NCBI GenBank assembly: GCA_035235625.1
Contig: CP141146.1
Span: forward strand, 22,066,501 to 22,130,500
Reading direction: 5' to 3'
DNA from: Saururus chinensis
Lineage: Eukaryota; Streptophyta; Magnoliopsida; Piperales; Saururaceae
Length of the DNA stretch: 64,000 nucleotides
Shown piece after piece: positions 46,831 through 58,450 of this stretch; the stretch's first letter is position 1; each line of letters opens with the position of its first letter. Made by a program: the position numbers and the translations under genes. The notes beneath the pieces were generated by a model that was given only the letters and a program-made list of their open reading frames with translations, was not told where the DNA came from and did no database searches.

Positions 46831-47959
46831 CCACCAAACTGCCGTTTGGCCATTCAAATAGCCCTATAGCCCATTTCAATGCCTGGCCGTTCGATCAACA
46901 TGCCAGCCCTATCGAATGTACGTAATAATTCACTTTTATGGTTTATTTTCAACCTCTCGAAATTAAAATAAAAACATTATGAAATTCCATATAAATTCAA
47001 AAATACCATAAAGTATTATATAATCAAAATCTTAGCCTAGAACATGATGAATCTAATCATTCTCATGCCTAATCATGCCAAAATAATCATAAATAATATG
47101 CTTTTAATAAATCACTATTACACATCAAGATGAAGCAAAAACTCAAATAAACCTATAATCATGACATTCCAATGAAGAAAACCACCAAAGGTAAAAACCC
47201 CTTACCTCTAACAAGCTTGGAAATCCCTTGAACAAGCTTCAACCTTAAGAAATCCTACCCAAAAATTAGGGCTTTTAGTTATACCTAATTAAAACTAACT
47301 AATAGACTCAAATTAACTTGGAAAAAGATAGATCTAATACATCCTTAGGTTAAAAATGAAATTAACTTAATTAGGGTTCTAAATTGAAATTAAAAACATA
47401 ATTTTGATAGAAGAAAACTAAGAATCAAAATAGGAGAAATGAAGATAGAGATGATTAAGACAAGAATCTAAAGATTAGGGGGTGATTAAGGGTAAAAACT
47501 TACCTTAATAAGGGATTCTCCTTTGGGGAAATGGAGGTAGTGCTAACCTACCTCCTATTCTTAGTCCTTCCACATTTGGCAAATAGCTAGGGTTTTGGGC
47601 TGGAAATTGAATTATTGGGCTGGAAAATAGGAGAAAACGCCCTAAGTGGCTATTTAAGTGCATTTTTGACAAAAAATGAATTGAATCACACCCAAACCCA
47701 TTTAAACGAATTACTAAGAGTCTAAAATAGGTATCACCCCTCCCACATGGGCGTGGGTAACCAAGGAAAAAATAAAAGAAAATACCTTTAAATAGGTAAA
47801 TTTTTTGGTAAATTATGCTTAACACTAATACTCTTAAAATGAAAGTAAACCTTAAGAAATTTATAATTAGCTAACCCATAACCCCAAAAATCAAATCAAA
47901 CCGGCAAACAAACAAATTCACACAATTAAAAAGGAAAAAAATAAATTAGAGATCTTACA
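46831..47959 (-). repeat. tandem duplicate of the family A LTR U3 side (X2)
   Basis: It repeats the order of 45,650-46,830: AAACTGCC...TTGGCCATTC, then TATAATCAAAATCT, CTAGAACATGAT, GAAGCAAAAACTC, GCCCTAAGTG, ending GAGATCTTACA. By-eye identity is high but with many small changes. The TATA box present in the first copy is missing here. Right after it comes CCCTACC, which also follows the A3 LTR at 61,267. Confidence 0.8.
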
Positions 47960-47970
47960 CCCTACCTACA

Positions 47971-48002
47971 CCCCCCCCCCCCCCACACACACACACACAC
48001 AC
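47971..48002. repeat. poly-C and (AC)n microsatellite
   Basis: Fourteen C followed by about nine AC units. Confidence 0.95.
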
Positions 48003-48049
48003 TCATTGTGGCACAAAACCCCCAAATCCCACGGTCAAGTAAGGCATCA

Positions 48050-48330
48050 ATGAAGGATCGGTGGTGCCTATGACTAAATTTCCTTTCTTAGATCACTTAT
48101 GGGCATTATCGGCACGTCATCGGCACATCGATGGGTTATTGACACAACCCAAGTGATCTATCGGCATAATCATCGATGTGTTGACGATTACTATTAGTGA
48201 CCTAGGTAAACCATTGGTGTAGTCACCAACGCGTCGAAGGGTTACCTACAATAACCCAACTAGTCCATCGACAAAGGCACCAAGCATTGATGCTTGCTAA
48301 TAGTGAACTAGTACTTCTCTAAGGCACCAA
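48050..48330. repeat. degenerate CATCGGCAC / GATGTGT repeats
   Basis: Recurring CATCGGCACATCGATGG, CATCGATGTGTTGACG and similar words. Related words occur inside the solo LTR at 50,667-52,999 (around 51,840-52,260 and 52,780-52,870), so this is probably a fragment of that family. Confidence 0.45.
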
Positions 48331-48367
48331 ATTTTCAATTCTAACTTTTTTGCCCTCTCTTTTACAT

Positions 48368-49999
48368 ATGCCTAGGACTAAGAGAGCAAGCTCCTCCACC
48401 TCACCTTCAGGCTCTTCCCCCGCTCTCTCACATTATTCCCCATACTTAAAAGGGAAGTTCTGATTCGAGGGATGCTAGGTCTTCAACTTCCATTTGCTCG
48501 GCTCTAGAGTCGGAGACTGACTCCCAGACCCTAGCCCATAGTGAGGCTTCATGTCAAACAAAGGCGAGGAAGAGGAAGGCTCCTGCTAAGCCAAGGGTAG
48601 CTCTTGCCAAGAGGGGTAAAGGCAGTGCTTCCTCCTTACATCCAACGTGGCTAGCCACCACGCTGCGGTTTGCCAAGCCTCTTGCCCAACCCACGAGGAC
48701 TTAGAGTTCTCGACATGTTGCTCCCCCTTCAACAAGAGTAGCTTCTACCACCGCGTGGTAGCGTGCCCTTCTCCTTCTAAGGCCACAACTTCTCAACAAA
48801 TGTTGACACCACTTGCAATAGCTGTAGTGAGGTCTACCACTGTTACGGTAGAGAGCCCTCTACCTCTTGGCCTAATCAACAAGCTTCCACCAGTTGTAGC
48901 TCCTCCTTTGCCTCCATGCCCCACCAATTTGACTGGGTGAATCCTCTCTTCATTGAAGACCAAGGATAGAGGCAAGTCATCGTGGAGAGGTAGGTCATTA
49001 CTAGAGATGACAACTACCTCTCTCTCATCAAGGAGAGGTTGATGACTCAGCATGCGAAGGCTCTCCTAGCGTGGGGAGACGAGCCATCATTTTAGTGGTC
49101 CACCAGGGGTCTTGGCCTCCATGACCGACTTCACCTCGAAGGGGTTGGAGTTCCATCTCTTTGTTGGGGGTGAGATACACTTGGTGACAATACACATGAT
49201 TCACAAGTTGATAGGGATTTTGCTAATCTCCACCCCTAATGCTTAGTTGCTCACACCATCTCCCCAGCGGACAGGGAGATGATTACACTTGATTTGTTGG
49301 CGATCATGTGGATTGGTTAGAGGGAAATGCCCTCCTGACCTCATAAATGTTTCTTATCTTCGGGGTCTACCACTGGATCTTCATCCACAGCCTCTACTTG
49401 ATGAAGGGGAACATAAACTAACTAACGACGATCATGGAAATGGCCATCCACTGCCTCCACTTCAACATGGTCATCCGCCTCCCTTCATACATCATGAGGC
49501 AGAACATGAGGTTTGCTCACCATCTTTGAGCAAAGGCCTTCCCCTTTGGCTATTTGATGACCAAATTGGCCATTGGCATGAGCTTTGAGTATTCTAACTC
49601 TCTAGCCCTAGTCGGCCACAATCCCTTTACTCACATGAGTGTTGGGAATCTTAACCTCGGCCTTCTCCCTCAACATCAAGGTTGTAGGTGGCCAAGGGAT
49701 GAGCCCTAGCCAAGGCAACAACCACGATGTCACCCATGACACTGACAGTAACAATAGAGGGAGGAGCATGTTCTAGTCGACCTGATCCCACCATTGCCAC
49801 TGTTGCTGATCTTGAAGTCCTAGAAGCCATTGAGAAGATGTGGGAGACACTATCCAACTTCATGGATATCATTGCACAGGGGCTCCACAATGTCACCAGA
49901 GAGGTGGAATACACTCAGGAGTATCAGGGGTGCCTGAAGATATTCACGAGATGCTCTAGGATGGAAATAGAGTTCCCACCATCTCCTCCTCACACTTAG
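48368..49999 (+). pseudogene. Athila-like retrotransposon ORF (plant transposon protein domain), decayed
   Basis: An initial frame reads MPRTKRASSSTSPSGSS. Further on, in shifting frames, come NPLFIEDQG (about 48,940), KGLEFHLFVGGEIHL (about 49,140), GMAIHCLHFNMVIRLPSYIM (about 49,440), FPFGYLMTKLA, and a final IEKMWETLSNFMDIIAQGL stretch ending at the stop 49,997-49,999. Athila-group elements carry an extra ORF with FIEDxG, an xxxVRGxxI-type motif and an LPFGxLIT-type motif in this order. That is the basis of the call. There are many stops and at least two frame changes. The family resemblance is from memory and moderate. Confidence 0.45.
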
Positions 50000-50212
50000 G
50001 ACCGGGTTTTTAGTTCTTTTATTGTTTTTAGTATTTTCTAGAAATCAAAATGTAATGAACAAACAATATATTCAAAACTTCATTTTGATGAAATTGAATC
50101 ATTTTGGTTTTATCATAATATTTGAAAAACAAGCATGCAACCAATCCAAACCACATAAATCATGACAAATAATTAAATAGATAATAATAAAAGGGAGAAT
50201 CCACTCACCTAA

Positions 50213-50425
50213 TCCCATCTTCTCTTGGACGACGTTTCCTCATCCTCATTGGAGGTATCAAACACTACCGGTGATTTGGACTAGATGGTTATGACCGACT
50301 TTGGCTTGTCCTCTTCGTTTTCAACATCTTTAGGAACCTCCTAGTCTAGGGGTAATGCATCCTCCTCCTCAGGATCCTCCCCGGGATCCTCCTTCTCAGA
50401 GTCTTGAAGTCCACGAACAGTGGAG
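50213..50425 (-). pseudogene. acidic reading-frame remnant
   Basis: The minus strand reads DSEKEDPGEDPEEEDALPLD, stop, EVPKDVENEEDKPKSVITI, stop, SKSPVVFDTSNEDEETSSKRR. Highly acidic, with two stops and no recognisable domain. It may be the tail of another retrotransposon ORF. Coding origin is inferred only from the residue bias. Confidence 0.25.
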
Positions 50426-52484
50426 AAGGTGGATGGTCTTGCTGTAGGTTTTCCTCCCTTCGCTACATCACCTTAGCCACATCAATAGTGAATCTTTTGT
50501 TTGCCTCTTGCACTAACTCCTTGTTCGAACATTTTGATCTACATAGAAATTTGACAATCTAGGTTTTTATTTACTACCCATTACCTTACTAATCACTATT
50601 TCATTAATTGGAACATTATTAACAGACAAGTAATAACTTAGCCTGTGAATTTATTTGATACCAAATTGTCATGCCCCCAATTTGAAAACCATTTTTTTAT
50701 GAAAATTATGTGCCTACAAGTGAAAATTTATAACACACTCCACTTCATACCATGCAACGGATAAAATCTTATTATGTATTCATAAAACATTAAAATATCA
50801 AATTGGTGATATGTGGACCATCTTTTTCACGAACACTTTTATGATAATATAATAATGGAGCATTCAAATATCTATTATATGAAAATATTAATAGGATCCA
50901 TAACTAAGTACTTGTATGTTACCTATGAACAAGTTAATGCAAAAATAAATGACACCCTCTCGTGCCTTAAAGTAAACCTTAAGCTTAAAATAAATCATCA
51001 AGATGAAGACTGCCTATGCTCTACAGCTATAGTCTTCTCGTTACCTCTAAGGTTTTCTCCCTAGAGAAGCTGCACCACAAAGGATGTGGAATATATGGGT
51101 GTACTTAGTGGACTTGCAATCCAATAGAAAACAAATAATATGAAAAACATATAGAAGAAATGTCTATTTCCAAAACCATTATAAGTGACATAAATAAAAT
51201 TCATACATACCATTCAATTACAAGCATGCATACTAAAGAGAACTTCACTTTAAGGTTTGCTAGGCATGATAGCCTCATCTAGGAGTCCCCACTTAACTAG
51301 ATATTGGACTACCACAAATTCGACCTCAGTCTTTGTTTGAAGCCTGCCCCGCCCCATCCACAACATGAAGTAAGGGCTCACTAGGGCTCATGGACCATAG
51401 TGTCAAGATCCTGATTATCATGATCATCGAAATCTCCTATGTTGTGATGCTTAAGACCAATTATCTTTTAATGTTTTAGTCCATGCACACCTAACTCATG
51501 AGCTAGAGGAGTATCTCTACATAACTCCCATCCCTAGACAGCTGGAATACCATGATCTTTGTCCATACCATAGTCTTTCGTTCTTCGTGACTAAATAACT
51601 CACTTGTGGAGCCAGTAAGGCACTAAGAAGCTTAGACCTTTTGTGATAAATGCATAAGTCCAGGGTGACCTAATCATCACATCATATGTTTCGTACACAT
51701 GCATTAGGACTTACTCTGCATTCCATACACATCACAAAATCCTCAAAAATCATGAAATTATATATAATTGTTATAGAGTTTATTCCTTGTTATAAAACAT
51801 ACAAAATCTTTACCATGAGGCATAATTAGTAACCTCATTGATAGGTCGGCCAGATCACTGATGACCATTGCTAAATTCATTGATGTGTCCAATCCTCATT
51901 GATAGTGGGTTGGCTAAGAAAGCCCACCTCACCGATACCAAACTGATGTGTCAGCTTCACTGTCAATGACCAAATAACATGCATATAAAACATACTTAAA
52001 AGTCTTTACTATGAGGTACTATTGATAATTTCACTGACAGGTAAGCCAGATCATCATTGAATAGGTAGATCAACTCACGTGTCGAACTCCACCGACACTG
52101 GATTGGTTGGATAGACCCACCTCATCGATGAATAGGCCTCACTGCTGATGACTAGTCAACATGCATGGTTCTGCATGAATGAAAGGAACAATGTTCATCC
52201 AGTTTCTTTCACAGGAGTTGTCACCGACATGTTGGTGACTTCACAGATGATATAGAAAAACATGATTAGAGACTTCCCCTCCTTCCGAAACACATTTTCT
52301 TATATAAAAAAACTATTGGAAATCATTCCAAAATAGGTTATAAACCATTTGAGTTACAAATCAAGCATGTAACTAGTCATAATCCGAATTCACCATCAAA
52401 GCACTTTAATGCAAAACATGACTTGAGGAAAAAATGTAAACATGACTTCATGATCATCAAGAACTTGAAAAAAATTTAAAATCA

Positions 52485-52640
52485 GAATACTTTTCTTGAA
52501 ATTCAAGAGGAGATTGCAATCCGACCTCACAAACACAAACTTCTTCTTCTTCGACTCAACTCCTAGAATACTTTTCTTGAAATTCAAGAGGAAATTGCAA
52601 TCCGACCTCGCAAATGCAAACTTCTTCTTCGACTGAGGCT
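52485..52640. repeat. 81-bp tandem duplication in solo LTR H
   Basis: GAATACTTTTCTTGAAATTC at 52,485 and again at 52,566, each followed by AAGAGGARATTGCAATCCGA and CTTCTTCTTCGACT. The 87-codon minus frame with repeated FKKSIL is a by-product. Confidence 0.85.
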
Positions 52641-52723
52641 CCTCCCAACCACCTTCCATCCCTATTCCACCGACGCTCGGACTCTCCTTGGACTCTCCTT
52701 TACTCTCAATTCCGGATTTTACT

Positions 52724-52732
52724 CTATTTATA
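52724..52732 (-). promoter_or_regulatory. TATA box of solo LTR H
   Basis: Minus strand CCCAGTATAAATAGAGTAAA, about 270 bp from the LTR 5' end. The downstream leader contains repeated GGAGAGTCC. Confidence 0.55.
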
Positions 52733-53004
52733 CTGGGAAAACTACCTCATTTTCTGAGATAACAGATGCATACAATTATCATCGGCAACCATCAATGTGT
52801 CGATGTCTTTTGACAATAACGTTGCACTATATCATCGGTAGCCCACCGATGTGTCAATGGCTTGTTGGTGACCAAAAATAATCATTTTAATAAATAAAAA
52901 GAAATTATTTTCTTCTTAAAAATAGGAGATGTCCCATTATTCTAAAAATAAGGTAAAAGCAGGCAATCTGGAATATTTTGAAAAAATCCGGGTGATACGA
53001 AAAT

Positions 53005-53389
53005 AGCTCAACTCCACCTAGTAATATGTAGAAAATCCTATCTAAATATATATAGAGCAGTGGATATCCACTAACCCTATTAAGGGGTGGGATGGTTATA
53101 AGAGGCAGTGGTGAACTACTATATCTTAAAAGAGTGCTTTATTGGAGTTTAGGTCATTGTTTGAAGAATTCCAATTCTTTAGTGTTTTTCGCAAGAATTC
53201 CCATTTCTAAGATTTGTGCCCTTTTCTAGCCGTACCCCCTCACGGATTGGAAATAACATATGAGGCATATGTGAGTTTAATATCCATTTAATTACTTAGT
53301 GGATCACTGATTGCCCCTAGTTTGATTATCAGTATGGATAGAGACTATGAGTTCTAGCCTCTTTGCGCAAAAGTTTTAGATGTAGTAGA
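53005..53389. other. no gene recognised
   Basis: AT-rich sequence between solo LTR H and the copia-like LTRs. No coding or terminal motif seen. Confidence 0.35.
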
Positions 53390-54550
53390 ATCAATCTAAT
53401 ATTTTCTCAAATCTCACTCACGATATATCACTCATCATCATTCAATCACCATCAATCACCATCAATCAATCTACACATAAACACAACACATTTATGTGGA
53501 AAACCCTTACACAGGTAAAAAACTATAGTTGTTTCAAAGGAACCAAATCAATGCACTAGAAACCTAGACTTTACATTGACACAAGTAAACCACCAACCTT
53601 GTTTCAACTCTAATACAAACTCCTTTTATTTAGATCGTTGTTGCTTACCTTTAAGTTTTCTCCCTTAAGCACTTAAAACATTTTCCTCCTTGCCTTGTCT
53701 CTGTCTTCTTTTAGTCTTCACCAAGCACCTCTTGTTGTATTAACTTTAGCCTTGAGGAATCCTCAATCTCTCATTGAAGATATGTTGCAACTCCTTTGAA
53801 ATCTCTATATTTAAACTTCTTTAGTTGTGGATTGTCTTCTTATATTCACCATGGATCTTCAACTCAAAGCTTCATGTAAATTCTCCTTTGGAAAATAATA
53901 AGCAAAGGTACAAACCCTTTTTTTCTAATCTCCTCTAGGTCTTCCTCTATCAAATTTTATGATTTCGTAACCCATATATAGCTCCTTAAGTTGGTTTAGA
54001 ACTTGTACTTGAATAACGAATGAAATTGAAATCAGAATGTCTTAATTAGGGTAACCTATCCTTGAAGCGATCAATCGTTTACGAGAGCAATTGATGGATA
54101 AATATTAGATTCATTTTGTACAGGGATGAATTAATGGGCAATCGATCATTCACTTCTTCATTATATGCAACAATCGGTTGTTCTAATTGACTATTTTATG
54201 TTTTACCCTTTTTACCTTAAATCCTTCTAGAACCTTTGAAATCACTTCTAAAACTTCTCCAAGTGATTTTTGTATGCATATGTAATTTAAATAAGCTTCA
54301 AACACCTTCAACATTCTTCAATATTCTGTCTTGATCAATAAAAACATGGATGCTCTTATTTTTTAAGTTTGTCAATTCCTAATTTGACTTGACCACAACA
54401 ACCTCAAACTAGATTCCAAAATTCAAAACACACAAGGTTTCTTGACATAATTTTGACAAAGAAATTAACAAATAAACTTGACATATGACTTATATGTTCT
54501 TACAACATATGTATTATAATTGCCTAATTTTGTTTATCAAAACTATGTCA
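53390..54550 (-). mobile_element. copia-like LTR, family E copy 3 (minus)
   Basis: Contains the reverse of the family E landmarks: GGAAAACCC near 53,500 (reverse of GGGTTTTCC), a minus TATA box (AGCTATATATGGG, about 53,970-53,983) and the GATCGATTG-type words at 54,070-54,180. It is the inverted partner of the next entry. Confidence 0.5.
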
Positions 54551-54599
54551 AAACTTCTTCTATGTAATTAGTCTTAGGAATCCAACTAAATTTAGCGGT

Positions 54600-55144
54600 G
54601 GTGAAGTCGGATTTTGAATTGATGGACTTGAAAAATAAGAGCATACGTGTTCTTATAAATCAAAGTTGAAGATTAAGAGTGTTGAAGGTAAAACAGATTA
54701 ATTTTGCACACACTCAAGTACATAAATTACTTAGAATAGCTTAGAAAGTGAGTTTTGGGAGTTTTAGAATGAAATAGGGTAAAAGGGGAAAATCTGTTAA
54801 AATATTGTGCAATTGATCGATTGCTGCAAATTATACTAATTAAATTGATCTATCGTTGTTTGAAATAGTCTTTTGTAAAACAAAGCCGAGAGTTTATACA
54901 TTGATTACCTGGTTGATTGTTCCATCGCTCGCCGTATAGTGCCATAATGAAACAGTGAACGGTCGGTCGCTGTTTGAAACGATCATTGTTGTCTATTATG
55001 ATTGTCTAATTTAAGCCTTTCCAAAAGAGATTGTATTCCTAATTTGAGTCAAATTCTTAAACCGACATAATGACTTATTTAAAGGCTAAGGAATCACAAA
55101 ATTGAAGAAAGGAAAACCTAGAAAATCATAGAGAAGAGAGGAGT
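54600..55144 (+). mobile_element. copia-like LTR, family E copy 2 (plus, truncated)
   Basis: Shares AAGCCGAGAGTTTA, GGAAAACCTAGAAAATC and the surrounding order with copy 1 at 4,440-4,610. Its first half is a diverged reverse complement of 54,100-54,500 (AAAAATAAGAGCAT, TTGAAGGT, GGTAAAAAGGG-type words). It ends abruptly where family A copy A3 begins at 55,145. Confidence 0.55.
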
Positions 55145-57666
55145 TGTCATGCCCAACCACGCCCCCTTGACTCGAATGCATTCCACGAAGGTGGAACACT
55201 ATGCGATGAAGAGGAAGACTAACCCGTCCTAGGTTCTCATTGAAGTACACAGTATGTGCCCTTTATTCAAAAATAAATAACGGAAGGTAAAAGACATTAA
55301 TTAACCATCTTAATCCAACATAACACCCACAAAATCTATAATGAATATAGTATCAATCCCTAAGGCTGCAACATGTCTAAAGACATCATAGGCCATCCAA
55401 AGTATGAAATAAAGGCATGTCTAAGATCATCATATCGCATGATAAGTCTAAAACAACCTACACATCTAGCTTCCTCTCATGGTGCGTGCCCATCCTCAAG
55501 CTCGACATAAAGACCATTTGGAGCACCTACATGATACAACATGTAGCCCCAAAACAAAACCACAAACAAAAGAGGGGTGAGCATAGCTCAATAAAGGTTT
55601 TAAAATAAAACATAAGCTCATGATAACACCACATGCATTCTTCCCATAAAAGTCAATTTAAACATCCATCACATATCCATTCTCTACACCTGTGCATCAT
55701 GAGATAAATTGCATTCTATATACACATTCACACCACTTGTGCATCAAATGTTCATTCATAATTCATAACACACATGCACACCTTGTGCAATCATTTAAGT
55801 TTCACGGTTCATTCACATCTAGCATGAAACAAGTATCAATATTCACATTCACCCTACATAATCAAGTGTATATATCCACATTACATCCTACATGTTCTGA
55901 TCATTCCTTACACATCATGTGTAACATAAGCATCATTATTCCTACACAAACTGTGTCAATGAGCATTATAATCCATACACATGCATAAACAATCCGGTGA
56001 ATGTCTCACAATAGTGAAAATAACCCTGCTTATCCTGGCCGAAGCACAAACATACCTAATCACCCTAAAAATCCTAACAAGGAAATCTAAATTCCTATAA
56101 AGGAAAACTAGAGCAGTTTGGGTATATCCCTAATGAAGAAAGTACCTTTGGTAAGTAGGTGCACACAGACAAACCAGCCTGGATTCTCATGTCCAGAAAA
56201 ACTCATCAATTTAACTCATTATAGCATTTCGCTCTTGTCACTCGAGGAAGAAACTTGTCCTCAAAGGAACATAAAATGCTCATCCAATGGACGTAAAACA
56301 CCATCCAATTGGACATAAAACCAATTCGATAAACCTCTGATGCAGCTAATCCAGAAAACCACGACATCCAATTGATTGGTCACGATTAAACACGAATATT
56401 CTTCTCTTACAAGTCAATCTCATGATGCATGTGACATGATACATACATAAGTAATGTTTAATGAATGCAAGCATAGGTAAACATACTCTAATTAGTCCTA
56501 ACATGCATGAAACATGGTCCATTTGTGAAAAAAAAATCATATAAGCATGAGTCAAAATATACATACTAGCTTAAGTAGAACATGGTTCATATATAATTAA
56601 TGCGGCATGTGCAAGTATTCATATTTCATTATGGTCATAATCTGTTAGAATCATGGAGTAAATACAAGGAAATCATCAAAATCTCCACTTAAAATTACGC
56701 ATATACTCATTTATCTTATACTAGATTAAGTAGATGTTTTAGCATAACCACAACATGTAACTTGTATAAAAAATAAATTTCGTGATTTAATTAATGAGAC
56801 TGCGTAGTTTTGTCAGAATTGTCAACATTCAACTTTATGACTATGCCATTGACTTATCGTACTCTAAACAACTTAAAAAGTTTTACAGCATTCTCATAAC
56901 ACATATATCAATCCATCATAAAAAGAAGGAACAAAAAATCAAATGTTTTTATCCCTAAACATGCTTCTAAACATGAAAATAGAGAGTTATTTTACTGTAT
57001 AACCCACATTCCAAAAAATTAATAAATACATATTATTCTCAAAAAATCTAAAAATTAGGAATATAATTCCCAGAAAAAATTGAGAGCAAAACGTAAAGTA
57101 AAAGTATCCAAAACATAGTTGTGAATTGAAAAAAAAAAACTCTTTGGCCATTTGAACGGCCTGGTGGCTCATTTGAACGACTAGCCATTTGAATGGCTTG
57201 TCATCCCATTTGAATAGCTGGCTGTTCGATCGTCCCATTGACAATCAAACGATCAAAATAGAATTGTCAAAACAGTAGTCTCCTACCTCATGAAATCGAA
57301 CCTAAATTCTTCTAAAAATCAATAAAACTTTCTAAAACTTCATATAATTCTAAGCCTAAAACATGATAGATCCAAACTTAAACATACAAAAACAACCATA
57401 AATAACATGTTTTTAATAAATCACCTTTACACATAAAGATGAATCAAAGGCTCAAAGAAACCCATAATAATGGCATTTCAAGAAAGAAAACCTCTTAGCA
57501 AGAAAACCACTTACCTCTATCAAGCTTGTGAATCCCTTAAATGAGCTTCAACATCAAGAAATCCTACAAAACAATTAGGGCTTTTTGTTAGTCCTAATCA
57601 AAACTAACTAATAAACTCAAATCAACCTAAGAAATGATAGATTCAAAACCTCTAAAAATCCTATCC

Positions 57667-57915
57667 ATTTGCTAAATGGGGAAGGGATGAGAATAGGATG
57701 GAGGCTAAGCTCTACCCCCACTTTTCAAAGTAGAAAGTCTTCTTAAGGTAAGGTTTCCCCCCTTAATCACCCCATAATATTTCAATTGTTTTGTCTTAAT
57801 CATCTCTATCTTCACTTCTCCTATATGGATTTTTAGTTTTCTTCCACCAAAATCAATTTTTTCCAATTTAGAACCCTAATTAGGTTATTTTTGTTTATAT
57901 ACTTATTTGCTAAAT
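57667..57915 (+). repeat. inverted segment of the A3 LTR
   Basis: Read backwards, this segment aligns with 47,370-47,580 of X2 (AACCTAATTAGGGTTCTAAA, GGAGAAGTGAAGATAGAGAT, GATTAAGACAA, GGGGTGATTAAGGG, TTCCCCATTTAGCAAAT). The sequence before it matches family A in the normal sense. ATTTGCTAAAT occurs at both edges (57,667 and 57,905). Confidence 0.75.
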
Positions 57916-58450
57916 AAATTATTGATATATTTGAGTGATTTGGAATCTAATCATTGCCAAAGAAGCAACCAATCAAGCAATTAATTAGGATGCAATCAAG
58001 GGATATGATTGGACCTTCCCCTTTGAAGCAACCCCTTCTACTCTTCTATATAGAGGTGTGGACGTGGTAGAGGCATCATCCCCTCCTCTTTGGAGCTCTC
58101 TTCTCCTATTTTTCTTATCTTCTTTTGTAACTTTTCTTTTTAGTTTTATTTTAATGGCTTTCTAAGCTTTTGAGCTAAGGCTAGAGGTGATTTGTAACAA
58201 TCTAATAGATTTCTATTCATGTTTCATCTATGGTTTCAAGTAAGTATTGGTTATTTTAATTCATGTTTATTTAATATTGTTCTTCTTCTTATTTCTTTGT
58301 CCTTACATGATTAAAATACTATTTTTCTATATTATTTTAATCCAAAAATACTCAAACTTCAACACGCGATAACTTCCTACCCCGAAGTCGGAATTACATG
58401 TTCTTAATACCGATGGACTCGAATCAACAAGCCCTTCGAAACAAGACCAT
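57916..58450 (+). mobile_element. LTR-like fragment inside A3
   Basis: Starts near TGATATATTTGAGTGATTTG, has a TATA-like CTTCTATATAGAGGTGTGG at about 58,037, and continues with pyrimidine-rich leader and GAGCTAAGGCTAGAGGTGAT. This pattern is common in plant Tat/Athila-type LTRs. Ends not established. Confidence 0.35.

Larger units (their letters stand above)
50667..52999 (-). mobile_element. probable solo LTR H
   Basis: On the plus strand it runs from TGTCATGCCCCC to ATCCGGGTGATACG. On the minus strand it begins CGTATCACCCGGATTTTTTC (TG mutated to CG) and ends GGGGGCATGACA. The flanks are CAAAT (50,662-50,666) and AAAAT (53,000-53,004), four of five matching. A minus-strand TATA box lies 270 bp from its start. 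The body has GATGTGTCGA-type subrepeats and a local 81-bp duplication. No coding domain. Confidence 0.6.

Noticed and set aside
47971..48002. Poly-C/(AC)n as a possible assembly gap or telomere-like tract
   Set aside because: It is an ordinary microsatellite with no telomeric heptamer units.
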